Shown: positions 42,858-49,736 of the stretch, piece by piece
Layout: each line of letters opens with the position of its first letter
How positions within the stretch are numbered: the first letter of the stretch is position 1
Assembly (NCBI RefSeq): GCF_001424485.1
Contig: NZ_LMQC01000022.1
Location: 124,001-188,000, forward strand
DNA from: Modestobacter sp. Leaf380
GTDB lineage: Bacteria; Actinomycetota; Actinomycetes; Mycobacteriales; Geodermatophilaceae
Direction: 5' to 3'
DNA: 64,000 bases
The notes under the pieces: generated by a model
Seen by the model: the letters and a program-made list of their open reading frames with translations, nothing else
What the model was told of the DNA's origin: nothing
The model's database searches: none
Translations under genes and position numbers: made by a program

Positions 42858-44618
42858 GTGCTCCGCACCCACGACGCCGGCACCCTCAGGGCCGCCGACG
42901 CCGGCACCACCGTCACCCTCGCCGGCTGGATCGCCCGCCGCCGCGACCACGGCGGGGTGGTCTTCCTCGACGTCCGCGACGCCTCGGGCTACGCCCAGGT
43001 CGTCGTCCGCGAGGAGGAGGCGCACGCGCTGCGCAACGAGTACTGCGTGCTCGTCACCGGGCAGGTCCAGGCCCGCCCGGCCGGCAACGAGAACCCCGAG
43101 CTGCCCTCGGGCGAGATCGAGGTCGTGGCCTCCGCGCTGGAGGTGCTGTCGTCGTCCGCGCCGCTGCCCTTCCCGATCGAGAGCGCCCAGGCCGCCGGGG
43201 ACGACGTCCGGTACTCCTACCGCTACCTGGACCTGCGCCGGCAGGGCCCGGCCTCGGTCCTGCGGCTGCGCTCGGAGGTCAACCGGGTCGCCCGCGGCGT
43301 CATGGCGTCCCAGGGCTTCGTCGAGGTCGAGACCCCGTCGCTGACCCGGTCCACCCCCGAGGGCGCACGTGACTTCGTCGTCCCGGTCCGGTTGCAGCCC
43401 GGGTCCTGGTACGCGCTCCCGCAGTCCCCGCAGCTGTTCAAGCAGCTGCTGATGATCGGCGGGATGGAGCGCTACTACCAGATCGCCCGCTGCTTCCGGG
43501 ACGAGGACTTCCGTGCCGACCGGCAGCCGGAGTTCACCCAGCTGGACTTCGAGATGAGCTTCGTCGACCGGGACGACGTCCTGGACGTCGCCTCCTCGGT
43601 GGTCACCGCGCTGTGGGCCGAGCTCGCCGACCACCAGGTCGGGGAGATCCCGCGGATGACCTACCGCGAGGCCATGGACCGCTTCGGCTCGGACAAGCCC
43701 GACCTGCGTTTCGGCCTGGAGCTCACCGAGCTGACCTCCTACTTCGCCGACACCCCGTTCCGGGTCTTCCAGTCGCCCTACGTCGGCGCCGTCGTCATGC
43801 CCGGTGGCGGCTCGCAGCCGCGCCGCACGTTCGACGCCTGGCAGGACTGGGCCCGCTCGCGCGGGGCCAAGGGCCTGGCCTACGTCACGGTGGGCGAGGA
43901 CGGGTCGCTGGGCGGCCCGGTCACCAAGAACATCTCCGACGCCGAGCGTGCCGGCCTCGTCGAGGCCGTCGGTGCGCAGCCGGGGGACTGCGTGTTCTTC
44001 GCCGCCGGTGCCCGCCGGACGTCCCAGGAGCTGCTGGGCGCCGCGCGCAACGAGATCGCCAAGCGGCTGGAGCTCATCACCCCGGGCTCCTGGTCGTTCC
44101 TCTTCGTCGTGGACTTCCCGATGTTCGAGGAGACCGAGGACGGTGGCTGGACGTTCATGCACCACCCGTTCACCTCGCCCACGCCCGAGTGGCGGGACCG
44201 GTTCGCCGAGGACAAGGGCGCGGCGTTGTCCGACGCCTACGACCTGGTGATCAACGGCAACGAGTGCATGTCCGGCTCGGTCCGCATCCACGACGCCGCC
44301 CTGCAGGAGCGGGTGTTCGAGACCCTCGGCATGTCCCGCGAGGAGGCCCGGGAGCGCTTCGGGTTCTTCCTGGAGGCCTTCGCCTATGGCCCGCCGCCGC
44401 ACGCCGGTGCGGCGCTGGGCTGGGACCGGCTGACGGCGCTGCTGGCCGGTGTGGACTCGATCCGCGAGGTCATCGCCTTCCCCAAGACCGGGGCCGGCTA
44501 CGACCCGCTGACCGGTGCCCCGACGCCGATCAGCGACGCCCAGCGGACCGAGGCCGGCATCGACTTCGTGCCCGAGCCCGAGCCCGCGCCCGCGCCCGAG
44601 GTCGCCCCTCCCGCCTGA
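42858..44618 (+). CDS. aspS: aspartate--tRNA ligase
   Basis: 586 residues. The N-terminal OB anticodon domain ([20 protein letters not shown]) leads to a class II core with [19 protein letters not shown], motif 2 [20 protein letters not shown] and motif 3 [13 protein letters not shown], plus the bacterial GAD insertion. Mycobacterial orthologues are non-discriminating (Asp/Asn); this cannot be read here. The C-terminus ends in an E-P-A-P repeat. GTG follows AAAGG. A 67-bp palindrome begins 15 nt after the stop. Confidence 0.96.
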   Translation: MLRTHDAGTLRAADAGTTVTLAGWIARRRDHGGVVFLDVRDASGYAQVVVREEEAHALRNEYCVLVTGQVQARPAGNENPELPSGEIEVVASALEVLSSSAPLPFPIESAQAAGDDVRYSYRYLDLRRQGPASVLRLRSEVNRVARGVMASQGFVEVETPSLTRSTPEGARDFVVPVRLQPGSWYALPQSPQLFKQLLMIGGMERYYQIARCFRDEDFRADRQPEFTQLDFEMSFVDRDDVLDVASSVVTALWAELADHQVGEIPRMTYREAMDRFGSDKPDLRFGLELTELTSYFADTPFRVFQSPYVGAVVMPGGGSQPRRTFDAWQDWARSRGAKGLAYVTVGEDGSLGGPVTKNISDAERAGLVEAVGAQPGDCVFFAAGARRTSQELLGAARNEIAKRLELITPGSWSFLFVVDFPMFEETEDGGWTFMHHPFTSPTPEWRDRFAEDKGAALSDAYDLVINGNECMSGSVRIHDAALQERVFETLGMSREEARERFGFFLEAFAYGPPPHAGAALGWDRLTALLAGVDSIREVIAFPKTGAGYDPLTGAPTPISDAQRTEAGIDFVPEPEPAPAPEVAPPA

Positions 44619-44633
44619 CCCCACTCCGGTGTC

Positions 44634-44700
44634 GATCATCGTCAGGTGGTCGTCCGGACGCGCCCTCGACGGCGTGTCCGGCGACCGCCTGACGATGATC
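44634..44700. repeat. 67-bp palindromic repeat, copy 1
   Basis: The left arm starts GATCATCGTCAGGTGGTCG and the right arm is its near complement ending CCTGACGATGATC, with further pairing inward through CCGGAC/GTCCGG. The unpaired centre is about 10 nt. It begins 15 nt after the aspS TGA. Its right arm contains CTGACG at 44689-44694, spaced 18 nt from the -10 of the next gene. Confidence 0.9.
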
Positions 44701-44718
44701 AACTCGACTGGGTAACGT
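44689..44718 (+). promoter_or_regulatory. promoter of the aminotransferase gene, with -35 inside palindrome copy 1
   Basis: -10 TAACGT (44713-44718) lies 7 nt before the ATG at 44726, leaderless type. CTGACG (44689-44694), part of the palindrome's right arm, is at an 18-nt spacer and could be the -35. Confidence 0.45.
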
Positions 44719-44725
44719 GCGACAC

Positions 44726-45811
44726 ATGTTGCGTGCTCGCACCCTGCTCGGACCCGGCCCCTGCAACCCCTACCCGGAGGCCACGGTCGCCCTGGGGCAG
44801 CCGCTGCTGGGGCACCTCGACCCGCTCTTCCTGCAGGTGCTGGACGAGACCTCCGACCGGCTGCGCGAGGTCTTCGGCACCGCGAACCGGCGCACGCTGC
44901 CGCTGTCGGCCACCGGCTCGGCCGGCATGGAGGCCGCCTTCGTCAACACCCTGGGCCCCGGGGACGTCGCCGTCGTCGCGGTCAACGGGCTCTTCGGCCA
45001 GCGGATGGTCGAGGTCGCCTCCCGCACCGGCGCCGAGGTCGTGCCGGTCGAGCACGAGTGGGGCCAGCCGGTGGACGCCGACCGGGTGCTGTCCGCGCAC
45101 CCCGCGCCCAAGGTGATCGCGGCCGTGCACGCGGAGACCTCCACCGGCGTGGAGTCCGACATGGCCGCGCTGGGCGCCGGCAAGGGCGACGCACTGCTGG
45201 TGGCCGACTGCGTGACCTCGCTCGGGGGCATCCCGGTGGCCCTGGACGAGTGGGGCGTGGACATCGCCTACTCCGGCTCGCAGAAGTGCCTGGGCGTCGC
45301 GCCCGGGCTGGCCCCGTTCACCATCAGCGACCGGGCCTGGGAGCGTCGGATCACCCGGCCGCAGTCCTGGTACCTGGACCTGGGCCTGCTCGGTGGCTAC
45401 GCAGGTGAGGCCGGCGGCTCGGGTGGCCGTACCTACCACCACACCGCGCCCACCGGCATGGTCGTGTCACTGCACGCGGGCCTGGGCCGGGTGCTGGAGG
45501 AGGGCCTGCCCGCCGTCCACGCCCGCCACGCCGCCGCCGGCGGTGCGCTGCAGGCCGGCCTCGAGGCCATGGGCATGCGGTTGTTCGCCGCCGAGGGCCA
45601 CCGGCTCCCCGAGCTCACCACGGTCTGGGTGCCCGAGGGCGTCGACTCGGCCGCGGTGCGCAAGCGGTTGCTCCAGGAGTACGACATCGAGATCGGCGGC
45701 GGCGTCGGCCAGTACGCCGCGAGCGTCTGGCGGATCGGGATGATGGGCCACAACGCCCGCCCCGACACCGTCGCCCTGGTCCTGGCCGCCCTTCGCGAGG
45801 TCCTCGCCTGA
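44726..45811 (+). CDS. class V PLP-dependent aminotransferase (alanine-glyoxylate / serine-pyruvate type)
   Basis: 361 residues. The opening LLGPGPCNPYPEATVAL and GHLDPLFLQVLDE are typical of the alanine-glyoxylate/serine-glyoxylate group. SATGSAGMEAAFVN binds the cofactor phosphate, VADCVTSLGG holds the PLP-pyridine Asp, and the Schiff-base Lys is in YSGSQKCLG. The C-terminal domain ends WRIGMMGHNARPD. It probably transaminates glyoxylate or pyruvate. A GTG 9 nt upstream is an alternative start. It is flanked by palindromes 1 and 2. Confidence 0.93.
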   Translation: MLRARTLLGPGPCNPYPEATVALGQPLLGHLDPLFLQVLDETSDRLREVFGTANRRTLPLSATGSAGMEAAFVNTLGPGDVAVVAVNGLFGQRMVEVASRTGAEVVPVEHEWGQPVDADRVLSAHPAPKVIAAVHAETSTGVESDMAALGAGKGDALLVADCVTSLGGIPVALDEWGVDIAYSGSQKCLGVAPGLAPFTISDRAWERRITRPQSWYLDLGLLGGYAGEAGGSGGRTYHHTAPTGMVVSLHAGLGRVLEEGLPAVHARHAAAGGALQAGLEAMGMRLFAAEGHRLPELTTVWVPEGVDSAAVRKRLLQEYDIEIGGGVGQYAASVWRIGMMGHNARPDTVALVLAALREVLA

Positions 45812-45826
45812 CCCCCTGCTGCAGTT

Positions 45827-45893
45827 GATCATCGTCAGGTGGTCGTCGGACACGCCCTCGGAGGTGCGTCGGCACCACCACCTGACGATGATC
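45827..45893. repeat. 67-bp palindromic repeat, copy 2
   Basis: Perfect 17-bp terminal arms (GATCATCGTCAGGTGGT and its complement); the inner part pairs poorly compared with copies 1 and 3. It begins 15 nt after the aminotransferase TGA, with the intervening DNA starting CCCC as after aspS. The other side abuts the 3' end of a minus-strand pseudogene. Confidence 0.9.
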
Positions 45894-45899
45894 GACCCG

Positions 45900-46455
45900 C
45901 CGGTGGGCGCCAGCCGCGGCTGAGGAGGGCGCGGCGGCAGCGGTCCACGACCGCGCTGCGACCGTGGCGGGCACCGGAGCGCGGCAGGATCCAGCCGTCG
46001 GCGCCCATCAGGGAGGACCGGTCGACGTCCCGGTCGAACTGGGCGACCTCGGCGTGGTGGCTGCCCTCGTACTCACCGAGCACCCGCCACTCCTCCCAGC
46101 CCCAGTCGGCGTGCGCGACGACGCGACCGGCGCGGTCGCACACCGGGACCTGCGCCCGGACCGTGGCAGGTCGCTGTCCGCCAGTCACCACCGGGTCCAC
46201 GACTCCGGGCGGGACATCGCCCCCGGGTCCAGGCGCGGGGCCACCCACCGCGCCCGCGTGATTCCCCGGACCCGGTCGGCCCGCGCGAGCCGTCCGGCCA
46301 ACGACGCGGGGTCGAGCACCACGGCGCGCCAGAGGGCGTCGCAAGGGCACAGAGGTCCTCGGGCAGTGGCAGCGGGGCGCGTTCCAGGAAGGTCTGCGCG
46401 CCGCTGGTGACGCGCAGGCCGCGGTGCAGGACGCAGGCCCCCGCCGGCGCCGCAC
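45900..46455 (-). pseudogene. truncated, frameshifted remnant of a DUF559-like (endonuclease-fold) protein
   Basis: Three minus-strand frames in series read like one protein. From about 46440 to 46343: LHRGLRVTSGAQTFLERAPL. From 46343 to ~46187: LARADRVRGITRARWVAPRL then SRPESWTR, ending in TGA. From ~46190 to 45901: VPVCDRAGRVVAHADWGWEE, LGEYEGSHHAEVAQFDRDVD, MGADGWILPR. The order and the EYEG-x-HH block resemble the actinobacterial family with an AbiEi-like front and a DUF559/PD-(D/E)XK-like end (EYDG-x-H). The N-terminal third is missing. The remnant lies between palindromes 2 and 3. Family assignment is by eye. Confidence 0.6.
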
Positions 46456-46482
46456 CAGCTGCCAGCGCGCCCCGACCCTCGT

Positions 46483-46549
46483 GATCAGCGCCAGGTGGTC
46501 GTGGCGACACGCGTCCAGCAGCGTGTCGCGCGACCACCTGACGGTGATC
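46483..46549. repeat. 67-bp palindromic repeat, copy 3
   Basis: Left arm GATCAGCGCCAGGTGGTCG and right arm ending CACCTGACGGTGATC pair with two mismatches in the outer part, then continue inward through CGACACGC/GCGTGTCG. Same total length as copies 1 and 2. It lies 11 nt after the stop of the minus-strand reductase gene; again the spacer begins CCCC. Confidence 0.9.
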
Positions 46550-46560
46550 GACTCGAGGGG

Positions 46561-47439
46561 TCAGGCGGTGGTGTCGAGGCGAGCGAGGTGTTCGCTGGTC
46601 AGCTGCACGTGGGTGGCGGCTGCCGAGTCCTGGATGCTGCGCGGCTTGCTGGCGCCCGGGATGGGGATGACGACGTCGGCCTGGGCCAGGTGCCATGCCA
46701 GGGTGACCTGGTAGACCGACACGCCCAGCTCGTCGGCGACCGCGGCGAACTCGGTAGCGGTGGTGGCCAGCGAGCCGGCGTCGCCCATGCCGCCGAAGGG
46801 GCTCCACGGGAACCACGCGATGCCGTTCGCCGCGCAGTGGGCGAGCTCGCCGGCGGAGGACCGGAAGCCGGGGGAGAACTGGTTCTGCACGCTGACGAAG
46901 GCGTCGCCGCAGATGGCGCGGGCCTCGTCGATCTGGCCGATGTCGGCGTTGGACACCCCGACCATCCGCACCTTGCCGGCGTCGTAGAGGTCCTTGAGCG
47001 CGCCCATCGAGTCCGCCCACGGCGTCTCCGGGTCCGGCCGGTGGAACTGGTAGAGGCCGATGGCGTCCACGCCCAGGGCCTGCAGCGAGGCGTCGCACGC
47101 CCGCCTGAGGTGCTCCGGGGAGCCGTCGAGGCCCCACTCGCCGCCGCCGGGCCGGGTGTGCCCGCCCTTGGTGGCGATGAGGACGTCGTCCCCACCGGCG
47201 TAGGAGCGGACCGCCGCGGCGACCGTGCGCTCGTTGTGGCCTACCTCGGTGTCGTCCAGGCAGTAGGCGTCCGCGGTGTCGATGAGGGTGACGCCGGCGT
47301 CCAGGGCCGCGTGCACGACGGCCTCGGCCGCCTCCGGCGAGGGGCGCTGGGATGTGATGGACAGGGGCATGGCGCCCAGGCCGATGGCCGACACGGTGAC
47401 CCGGCCGACGACGTCGTTGCCGATGCTGCGGTGCTGCAC
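46561..47439 (-). CDS. aldo/keto reductase (second, distinct)
   Basis: A 292-residue reductase of a different branch from the one at 41837. Catalytic residues: LIDTADAYCLDDTEVGHNE (Asp, Tyr), DVLIATKGGHTR (Lys), IGLYQFHRPDPE (His). Cofactor loop IPGASKPRSIQDSAAA. SSAGELAHCAANGIAWFPWS is typical of the group. The GTG at 47437-47439 is used; longer frames would cross the rarA promoter. Divergent from rarA by 64 bp. Substrate unknown. Confidence 0.9.
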   Translation of the reverse strand: MQHRSIGNDVVGRVTVSAIGLGAMPLSITSQRPSPEAAEAVVHAALDAGVTLIDTADAYCLDDTEVGHNERTVAAAVRSYAGGDDVLIATKGGHTRPGGGEWGLDGSPEHLRRACDASLQALGVDAIGLYQFHRPDPETPWADSMGALKDLYDAGKVRMVGVSNADIGQIDEARAICGDAFVSVQNQFSPGFRSSAGELAHCAANGIAWFPWSPFGGMGDAGSLATTATEFAAVADELGVSVYQVTLAWHLAQADVVIPIPGASKPRSIQDSAAATHVQLTSEHLARLDTTA

Positions 47440-47491
47440 GAGGGGGTCCTCTCGGTTCTGGAGATCCGTCGGGTGTGTCTGCCCACGCAGG

Positions 47492-47497
47492 TAGCGT
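47492..47497 (+). promoter_or_regulatory. -10 box of rarA, leaderless type
   Basis: TAGCGT lies 6 nt before the GTG at 47504. Confidence 0.45.
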
Positions 47498-47503
47498 CGA
47501 ACC

Positions 47504-48850
47504 GTGAGCACGCTGTTCGACCCCGAACCCGAGGAGCGGTCCACCGCCGTCGACCCCGGGGCGCCGCTCGCGGTCCGGATGCGTCCGCGCGGGCTGGACG
47601 AGGTCGTCGGGCAGAAGCACCTGCTGGGCCCCCGGGCCCCGCTGCGCCGGCTGGTCGAGGCCGACGAGCCGATGTCACTGGTCCTCTACGGCCCGCCCGG
47701 CACCGGCAAGACGACGCTCGCGCACGTGATCTCGCTGGCGACCAAGCGCTCCTTCGTGCAGCTGTCGGCCCTGGACGCGGGGGTCAAGGAGGTCCGCGCG
47801 GTCATCGCCGCGGCCAAGCGCGAGCTGGTGCACGGCAACCGGCGCACCGTGCTCTTCATCGACGAGGTCCACCGCTTCTCCAAGACCCAGCAGGACTCGC
47901 TGCTGTCGGCGGTGGAGGACCGGATCGTCAGCCTGATCGCGGCCACCACGGAGAACCCGTTCTTCTCGGTGGTCAGCCCGCTGCTGTCCCGCTCGCTGGT
48001 GCTGGCCCTGCAGTCGTTGTCCGACGAGGACGTCCGCGAGGTGCTGCACCGGGCGATCGCCTCCGACCGGGGCCTGGACGGCGCCGTCACCCTCACCGAC
48101 GAGGCCGAGGAGCACCTGCTCCGGGTCGCCGGGGGCGATGCCCGCAAGGCCCTCACCGCGTTGGAGTCCGGCGCCGGTGCCGCCATGGCCGTCTCGGGGC
48201 GAGCCGGGACGGCGACCCTGGACCTCGCGACCCTGGAGACCGCTGTCGCGCAGGCCGCGGTGCGCTACGACCGGCAGGGCGACCAGCACTACGACGTGGC
48301 CAGCGCGCTGATCAAGAGCGTCCGGGGTTCCGACGTCGACGCCGCGCTGCACTACCTGGCCCGGATGGTGGAGGCGGGGGAGGACCCCCGGTTCATCGCC
48401 CGTCGGCTGGTGATCAGCGCCAGCGAGGACATCGGCATGGCCGACCCCACCGCGCTGCAGGTCGCCGTGGCCGCCGCCGACGCGGTGGCCTTCATCGGGA
48501 TGCCCGAGGGCCACTTCGCCCTCGCCCAGGCCACCGTCCACCTGGCGACGGCGCCGAAGTCCAACGCGCTCACCGTGGCCATCGGGGAGTCCGTGGGCGA
48601 CGTCCGGGCGGGGCTGGCGGGGCCGGTGCCCCCGGGGCTGCGGGACGCGCACTACGCCGGGGCGAAGAAGCTCGGGCACGGCGCGACCTACAGCTACCCG
48701 CACGACCACCCCGACGGCGTGCTGGCCCAGCAGTACCCGCCGGACGCGCTGGTGGGGCGGGACTACTACCGCCCGACCGGCCGCGGGGCCGAGGCCGGCA
48801 TCGGCGCGCGGCTGGCGCGGCTGCGCGCGATCGTCCGCCGTCCCCGCTGA
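47504..48850 (+). CDS. rarA: replication-associated recombination protein A (MgsA/RarA AAA+ ATPase)
   Basis: 448 residues. [18 protein letters not shown] opens the family domain; Walker A is [16 protein letters not shown], Walker [18 protein letters not shown], sensor [18 protein letters not shown]. The C-terminal tetramerisation region has [20 protein letters not shown] and the end [17 protein letters not shown]. It acts at stalled replication forks. It stands upstream of alaS, as in Mycobacterium (Rv2559c). Confidence 0.95.
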   Translation: MSTLFDPEPEERSTAVDPGAPLAVRMRPRGLDEVVGQKHLLGPRAPLRRLVEADEPMSLVLYGPPGTGKTTLAHVISLATKRSFVQLSALDAGVKEVRAVIAAAKRELVHGNRRTVLFIDEVHRFSKTQQDSLLSAVEDRIVSLIAATTENPFFSVVSPLLSRSLVLALQSLSDEDVREVLHRAIASDRGLDGAVTLTDEAEEHLLRVAGGDARKALTALESGAGAAMAVSGRAGTATLDLATLETAVAQAAVRYDRQGDQHYDVASALIKSVRGSDVDAALHYLARMVEAGEDPRFIARRLVISASEDIGMADPTALQVAVAAADAVAFIGMPEGHFALAQATVHLATAPKSNALTVAIGESVGDVRAGLAGPVPPGLRDAHYAGAKKLGHGATYSYPHDHPDGVLAQQYPPDALVGRDYYRPTGRGAEAGIGARLARLRAIVRRPR

Positions 48851-48879
48851 ACCGCGCACACTCTGTCGCACCCCGCGGT

Positions 48880-48885
48880 TAGGGT
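48880..48885 (+). promoter_or_regulatory. candidate -10 box of the DUF948-alaS unit
   Basis: TAGGGT, 60 nt before the GTG at 48946; the leader contains GGGGAG at a good distance from the start. Confidence 0.35.
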
Positions 48886-48945
48886 GACCCGAGCCTGGAG
48901 CAACCCGGGCGGCAGTCAGAGATCCACGACCAGGGGAGTCCACGC

Positions 48946-49371
48946 GTGTCCGCAGGAGAGATCGCCGGGCTCATCGCCGCCGGCGCGTTGGTGGTGTTGG
49001 TGCTGCTGCTCAGCGTGCCCGTGCTCAAGCTCGGGCGGACGCTCGACGAGACCACGCTGACCATCCGCCAGGTCCGTGAGCAGAGCCAGCCCATCCTGAG
49101 CCAGGCCTCGACGACGGTCACCCACGTCAACGCCAACCTCGAGCGCGTCGACGACATCACCGGCAACGCCGCGAACGTCTCCTCCAACGTGGCCGCGCTG
49201 ACCAGCGTCTTCGCCGCCACCCTCGGCAGCCCGCTGATCAAGGCCGCCGCCTTCAGCTACGGCGTCCGCAGCGCGGTGACCAAGAAGCGCGAGGGCCAGG
49301 CCGCCGCCACCGCCCAGCGCAGCGCCAAGGACCAGCGCCGCGCCGCCCGCGCCAGCCGGCGGGCCGGCTGA
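48946..49371 (+). CDS. DUF948 membrane protein
   Basis: 141 residues. One N-terminal helix (EIAGLIAAGALVVLVLLLSV) then an amphipathic region with heptad-like Thr/Val/Asn spacing (TLTIRQVREQSQPILSQAS, NANLERVDDITGNAANVSSN), typical of DUF948. The tail is very basic (Arg/Lys/Ala). In Gram-positive bacteria this family sits near the membrane with unknown role. Found before alaS in many actinobacteria. Confidence 0.85.
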   Translation: MSAGEIAGLIAAGALVVLVLLLSVPVLKLGRTLDETTLTIRQVREQSQPILSQASTTVTHVNANLERVDDITGNAANVSSNVAALTSVFAATLGSPLIKAAAFSYGVRSAVTKKREGQAAATAQRSAKDQRRAARASRRAG

Positions 49372-49676
49372 TGCGCCGGCTGTTCTGGCTGACCATGGGC
49401 ATCACCATCGGGGTGCTCGTCGTCCGCAAGATGAGCCAGGCCGCGGAGAAGCTCACGCCGCAGTCGATCGCCGGTCAGCTGGCCGACGGCCTGCGCGACC
49501 TGGGCGACGCCATCGCCGACTTCGGCGCCGACGTGCGCGCGGCGGCCGCCTCGCGTGAGGACGAACTGCGCTCGGGCACCGGGCTGGACGCCCCGCTGCC
49601 CACCCGCGACGAGGCCAGCGCCGGCGGCCAGGCGGCCCTCGCCGCCCGCCGCGGCGCCCACTCCGCCGACTCCTGA
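49371..49676 (+). CDS. small membrane protein, DUF6167-like
   Basis: 101 residues. A first helix (LFWLTMGITIGVLVVRKM) is followed by an amphipathic stretch (AGQLADGLRDLGDAIADFGA) and an acidic/Ala tail. The position between a DUF948 gene and alaS, and the MRRLFWL start, match the actinobacterial DUF6167 family. No function known. ATG shares its A with the upstream TGA, so both small membrane proteins are coupled. Confidence 0.75.
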   Translation: MRRLFWLTMGITIGVLVVRKMSQAAEKLTPQSIAGQLADGLRDLGDAIADFGADVRAAAASREDELRSGTGLDAPLPTRDEASAGGQAALAARRGAHSADS

Positions 49677-49736
49677 CCCGTCACACCCCGGTTCCCCGCG
49701 CACGTCCGGGGCGCCACCCCTCGAGAACGAGCTGAG

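Noticed and set aside
44634-46549. The palindromes as a CRISPR array or as IS inverted repeats
   Set aside because: There are only three copies, spaced 600-1200 bp apart with genes between, and each copy is itself a closed palindrome. No transposase frame lies between them.
46073-47620. A minus-strand frame joining the pseudogene region to the reductase region
   Set aside because: Over the reductase gene it reads a shifted frame; only its stretch near 46340-46440 carries protein-like sequence, which I assign to the pseudogene.
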